Below are positions 35,443 to 37,581 of a stretch of 37,581 nucleotides of DNA, piece by piece. Numbering within the stretch: position 1 is the stretch's first letter; every line of letters starts with the position of its first letter. The translations under genes and the position numbers were made by a program. This DNA comes from Paenibacillus plantiphilus (lineage in GTDB: Bacteria > Bacillota > Bacilli > Paenibacillales > Paenibacillaceae). The stretch lies in contig NZ_CAKMMF010000043.1 of NCBI RefSeq assembly GCF_927798095.1, forward strand, positions 1 through 37,581, written 5' to 3'. The notes beneath the pieces were generated by a model. It saw only the letters and a list, made by a program, of their open reading frames with translations, was not told where the DNA came from and did no database searches.

Positions 35443-35514
35443 AAGTCTGACTTTAATGTGATTTTATCATAGAGAAATCATTATTTTCTGTGACCATGGC
35501 TACATAAAAAGATA
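35443..35514 (-). promoter_or_regulatory. HD-GYP gene promoter with Crp/Fnr-like site
   Basis: The -35 box GTCACA (35489-35494) and the -10 box TATGAT (35466-35471) are 17 nt apart. The -35 box overlaps TGTAGCCATGGTCACA (35489-35504), of the form TGTRR-N6-TCACA. Just after the start site lies AAGTCAGACTT (35443-35453), an odd perfect palindrome. The whole 72 bp aligns without gaps to the SLH promoter. Confidence 0.75.
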
Positions 35515-35558
35515 AATTTCCGCTAAAGATTGGCTTAAATTCGACATAATTCCCCATG

Positions 35559-35588
35559 AAAAAACGCCCTCCAATGTAGGAGGACGCA
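35559..35588 (-). terminator. Terminator of guaA
   Basis: Read on the minus strand, GCGTCCTCC and GGAGGGCGT form a stem with one G-U pair and a 6-nt loop, followed by TTTTTT. It lies 25 bp after the guaA stop. Confidence 0.9.
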
Positions 35589-35612
35589 ATTAATAGGTTT
35601 GATAGCGGTTGG

Positions 35613-37151
35613 TTATTCCCACTCAATCGTAGCTGGTGGTTTGGATGTAACGTCATAGACGATACGGTTAACGTTGTCGACTTCGTTGACGATACGGACG
35701 GAGATTTTCTCCAGTACGTCCCATGGAATACGGGCCCAATCGGCGGTCATGCCGTCGATGGACGTAACGGCGCGGATGCCGACTGTGTAGGAATATGTGC
35801 GGGCGTCACCCATAACGCCGACGCTCTTCATATTAGGCAGGGCGGTGAAGTACTGCCAGATTTCCCGGTCGAGTCCTGCTTTAGCGATTTCCTCGCGCAG
35901 GATAGCATCCGAATCACGAACGATGGTCAGCTTCTCATCCGTTACTTCGCCCAGAACGCGAATAGCCAGTCCTGGTCCAGGGAATGGTTGACGCCATACA
36001 ATCTCAGCTGGCAGGCCGCATTCCTCGCCGACCTTGCGAACTTCGTCCTTGAACAGCGCTTTAAGCGGTTCAACGAGCTTGAACTTAATATCCTCGGGAA
36101 GACCGCCGACATTATGATGCGATTTGATCGTTTGGGCCGTTGCCGTTCCGCTTTCGACGATATCCGTATAGAGCGTGCCTTGTGCCAGGAATTCGAAATC
36201 ATCAAACTTCTCTGATTCCTCTTGGAACACATAGATAAACTCATTACCGATAATTTTACGTTTTTGTTCCGGATCATCGACACCCTTCAACTTGCCGAGG
36301 AAGCGTTCGCTGGCATCAATCTTAACGACCTTCATGTCGAACTTGCCGACGAACGTTTCCATAACACTTTCCGCTTCGCCCTTGCGCAGGAGGCCGTGAT
36401 CGATGAACATACAGGTCAGCTGATCGCCGATAGCTTTGTGGAGAAGAATCGCAACAACGGAAGAATCAACGCCGCCTGACAGTGCACAGAGAACTTTGCT
36501 GCTGCCGACTTCGTTGCGAATATCGCGTATCGTATCCTCGATGAACGTTCCCATACTCCAGTTGCCTTCACAGCCGCAAATATTATAGAGAAAATTACGG
36601 ATCATCTCATTGCCGTATACAGAGTGCCGCACTTCTGGATGGAATTGCACGGCGAAGAGTTTGCGCTCAGCATTGCTCATCGCGGCAATTGGCGCATGCT
36701 CAGTGCTGGCATCGACGCGGAAGCCTGCTGGCGGTTCCACGACGAGATCACTGTGGCTCATCCATACGGTTTGACGGCTTTCCAATCCATCCACGAGATG
36801 GCTGCCGGACACAAAATCAACCTCGGCTTTACCGTATTCGCGTTTGCCAGCGCGTTCAACTTTCCCTTGGAGCTGGTGGGACATAAGCTGCATACCGTAG
36901 CAGATGCCGAAGATCGGCAGGCCAAGCTCATAAATAGCCGGGTCAACGAGCGGCGACTTCTCTTCGTACACGCTTGCCGGACCTCCCGAGAACACAATGC
37001 CTTTAGGCTGAAGTTCACGGATCCGCTCAACCGACGTGTTGTACGGCAGCAGTTCGCTGTACACGCCCAGATCTCTTATACGTCTAGCGATTAACTGGTT
37101 GTATTGTCCACCGAAATCGAGGACAACGATCATTTCATTTGGCTTATCCAT
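35613..37151 (-). CDS. guaA: GMP synthase (glutamine-hydrolysing)
   Basis: Converts XMP to GMP with ATP and glutamine. The 512-residue protein has an N-terminal class I amidotransferase with Cys84 (GICYGMQLM), His171 and Glu173 (FHPEV). The ATP pyrophosphatase domain follows, with the PP-loop SGGVDS at 225-230, and then the dimerisation domain ending [11 protein letters not shown], the expected family C-terminus. GGGAGG lies 10 nt before the ATG. It is monocistronic, with its own promoter and terminator and no riboswitch in its short leader. Confidence 0.98.
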   Translation of the reverse strand: MDKPNEMIVVLDFGGQYNQLIARRIRDLGVYSELLPYNTSVERIRELQPKGIVFSGGPASVYEEKSPLVDPAIYELGLPIFGICYGMQLMSHQLQGKVERAGKREYGKAEVDFVSGSHLVDGLESRQTVWMSHSDLVVEPPAGFRVDASTEHAPIAAMSNAERKLFAVQFHPEVRHSVYGNEMIRNFLYNICGCEGNWSMGTFIEDTIRDIRNEVGSSKVLCALSGGVDSSVVAILLHKAIGDQLTCMFIDHGLLRKGEAESVMETFVGKFDMKVVKIDASERFLGKLKGVDDPEQKRKIIGNEFIYVFQEESEKFDDFEFLAQGTLYTDIVESGTATAQTIKSHHNVGGLPEDIKFKLVEPLKALFKDEVRKVGEECGLPAEIVWRQPFPGPGLAIRVLGEVTDEKLTIVRDSDAILREEIAKAGLDREIWQYFTALPNMKSVGVMGDARTYSYTVGIRAVTSIDGMTADWARIPWDVLEKISVRIVNEVDNVNRIVYDVTSKPPATIEWE

Positions 37152-37183
37152 TTAACAAGGGCCTCCCTCAAATCAATGTGATC

Positions 37184-37213
37184 ATTATATAGTTTGAAGT
37201 TTAAGGCAGTCAA
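37184..37213 (-). promoter_or_regulatory. Promoter of guaA
   Basis: TTGACT (37208-37213) and a perfect TATAAT (37184-37189) are 18 nt apart, giving a leader of about 27 nt before the ATG. Confidence 0.8.
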
Positions 37214-37283
37214 GGCACGACCGCGCCTTTCATGTTTCCTTTGTCGAAGTAAAGTGCCGTGGTGGCGTTTTCCCACCTTTACG

Positions 37284-37346
37284 CCACTATCCCTTTCACT
37301 CAGTCTGCGAGCGCAGATTATCTCCCCTGAGTGAAGGGGATAGTGG
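37284..37346. repeat. 20-bp inverted repeat
   Basis: CCACTATCCCTTTCACTCAG (37284-37303) pairs with 37327-37346 at 19 of 20 positions. The loop holds a small TCTGCG/CGCAGA hairpin. The right arm is the beginning of the 88-bp tandem repeat that follows. Confidence 0.8.
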
Positions 37347-37581
37347 GCATAGGGGCGTTAGACTGCTTCTTTCTATGTGATTTATTATTGTTCAGCGCTG
37401 CGATTCGACCTCCCCTGAGCGAAGGGGATAATGGGCATAGGGGCGATAGACTACTTCTTTCTATGTGATTTATCATTGTTCGGCGCTGCGATTCGACCTC
37501 CCCTGAGCGAAGGGGATAGTGGGTATAGGGGCGATAGACTGCTTCTTTCTATGTGATTTATCATTGTTCGGCGCTGCTATT
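37321..37581. repeat. 88-bp tandem repeat, about 3 copies, continuing past the window
   Basis: CCCCTGAG recurs at 37324, 37412 and 37500, an exact 88-bp period. Units differ at a handful of bases and each contains a CCCC / GGGG hairpin. No open frame of note and no unique spacers. The array is cut by the window edge, so its true copy number is unknown. Confidence 0.9.

Overview
The window looks like a chromosomal segment of a Paenibacillus-type Firmicute (Paenibacillaceae). The evidence is the Bacillus-style purine gene order, two purine (G-box) riboswitches, a PurBox pair, an S-layer-homology (SLH) protein, strong AGGAGG-type ribosome binding sites and intergenic palindromic repeats. This is inference from gene content; no rRNA or tRNA is present.

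Layout. Positions 1-634 are repeat-rich and hold no credible gene. Positions 635-11814 (minus strand) are the pur operon purE-K-B-C-S-Q-L-F-M-N, encoding most of the route from PRPP to SAICAR. purH and purD are not in the window. The operon starts from a sigma-A-like promoter (about 12095-12124) preceded by two inverted PurBoxes (12129-12173), and its leader holds a guanine-type riboswitch (11990-12056) and a terminator. A 792-bp repeat-filled gap (7033-7824) splits the operon between purC and purS. At the right, guaA (35613-37151) and the purine permease pbuG (31789-33177, with its own riboswitch) complete a guaA-pbuG-purE neighbourhood also known from Bacillus. An HD-GYP protein and a Crp/Fnr regulator lie between guaA and pbuG.

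Between pbuG and purE sits a roughly 18.5-kb accessory island (12562-30996). One plus-strand gene encodes a 1907-residue protein with no signal peptide and 18 tandem carboxypeptidase-regulatory-like beta-sandwich repeats. Converging on it is a tightly packed minus-strand cluster: an SLH protein, a GT2-TPR-GT2 glycosyltransferase, a half-glycosyltransferase, a coiled-coil tandem GT-B enzyme, an LtaS-like phosphoglycerol transferase, a small membrane-anchored protein and a GDPD-like protein. The last three each carry a domain resembling the FAM3/ILEI (interleukin-like EMT inducer) family, with its two halves apparently in permuted order. I read the island as a candidate system that builds and decorates a cell- or spore-surface glycoprotein; that function is inference.

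The SLH gene that heads the cluster and the distant HD-GYP gene share a nearly identical 72-bp promoter (58 of 72 bases). Each has a TGTRR-N6-TYACA palindrome over the -35 box, which is the geometry of a Crp/Fnr site. A Crp/Fnr gene with conserved cyclic-nucleotide-binding residues lies just downstream of HD-GYP. This suggests one regulator coupling the surface island to cyclic-di-GMP turnover.

The right edge (37321-37581) is an 88-bp tandem repeat that runs off the window.
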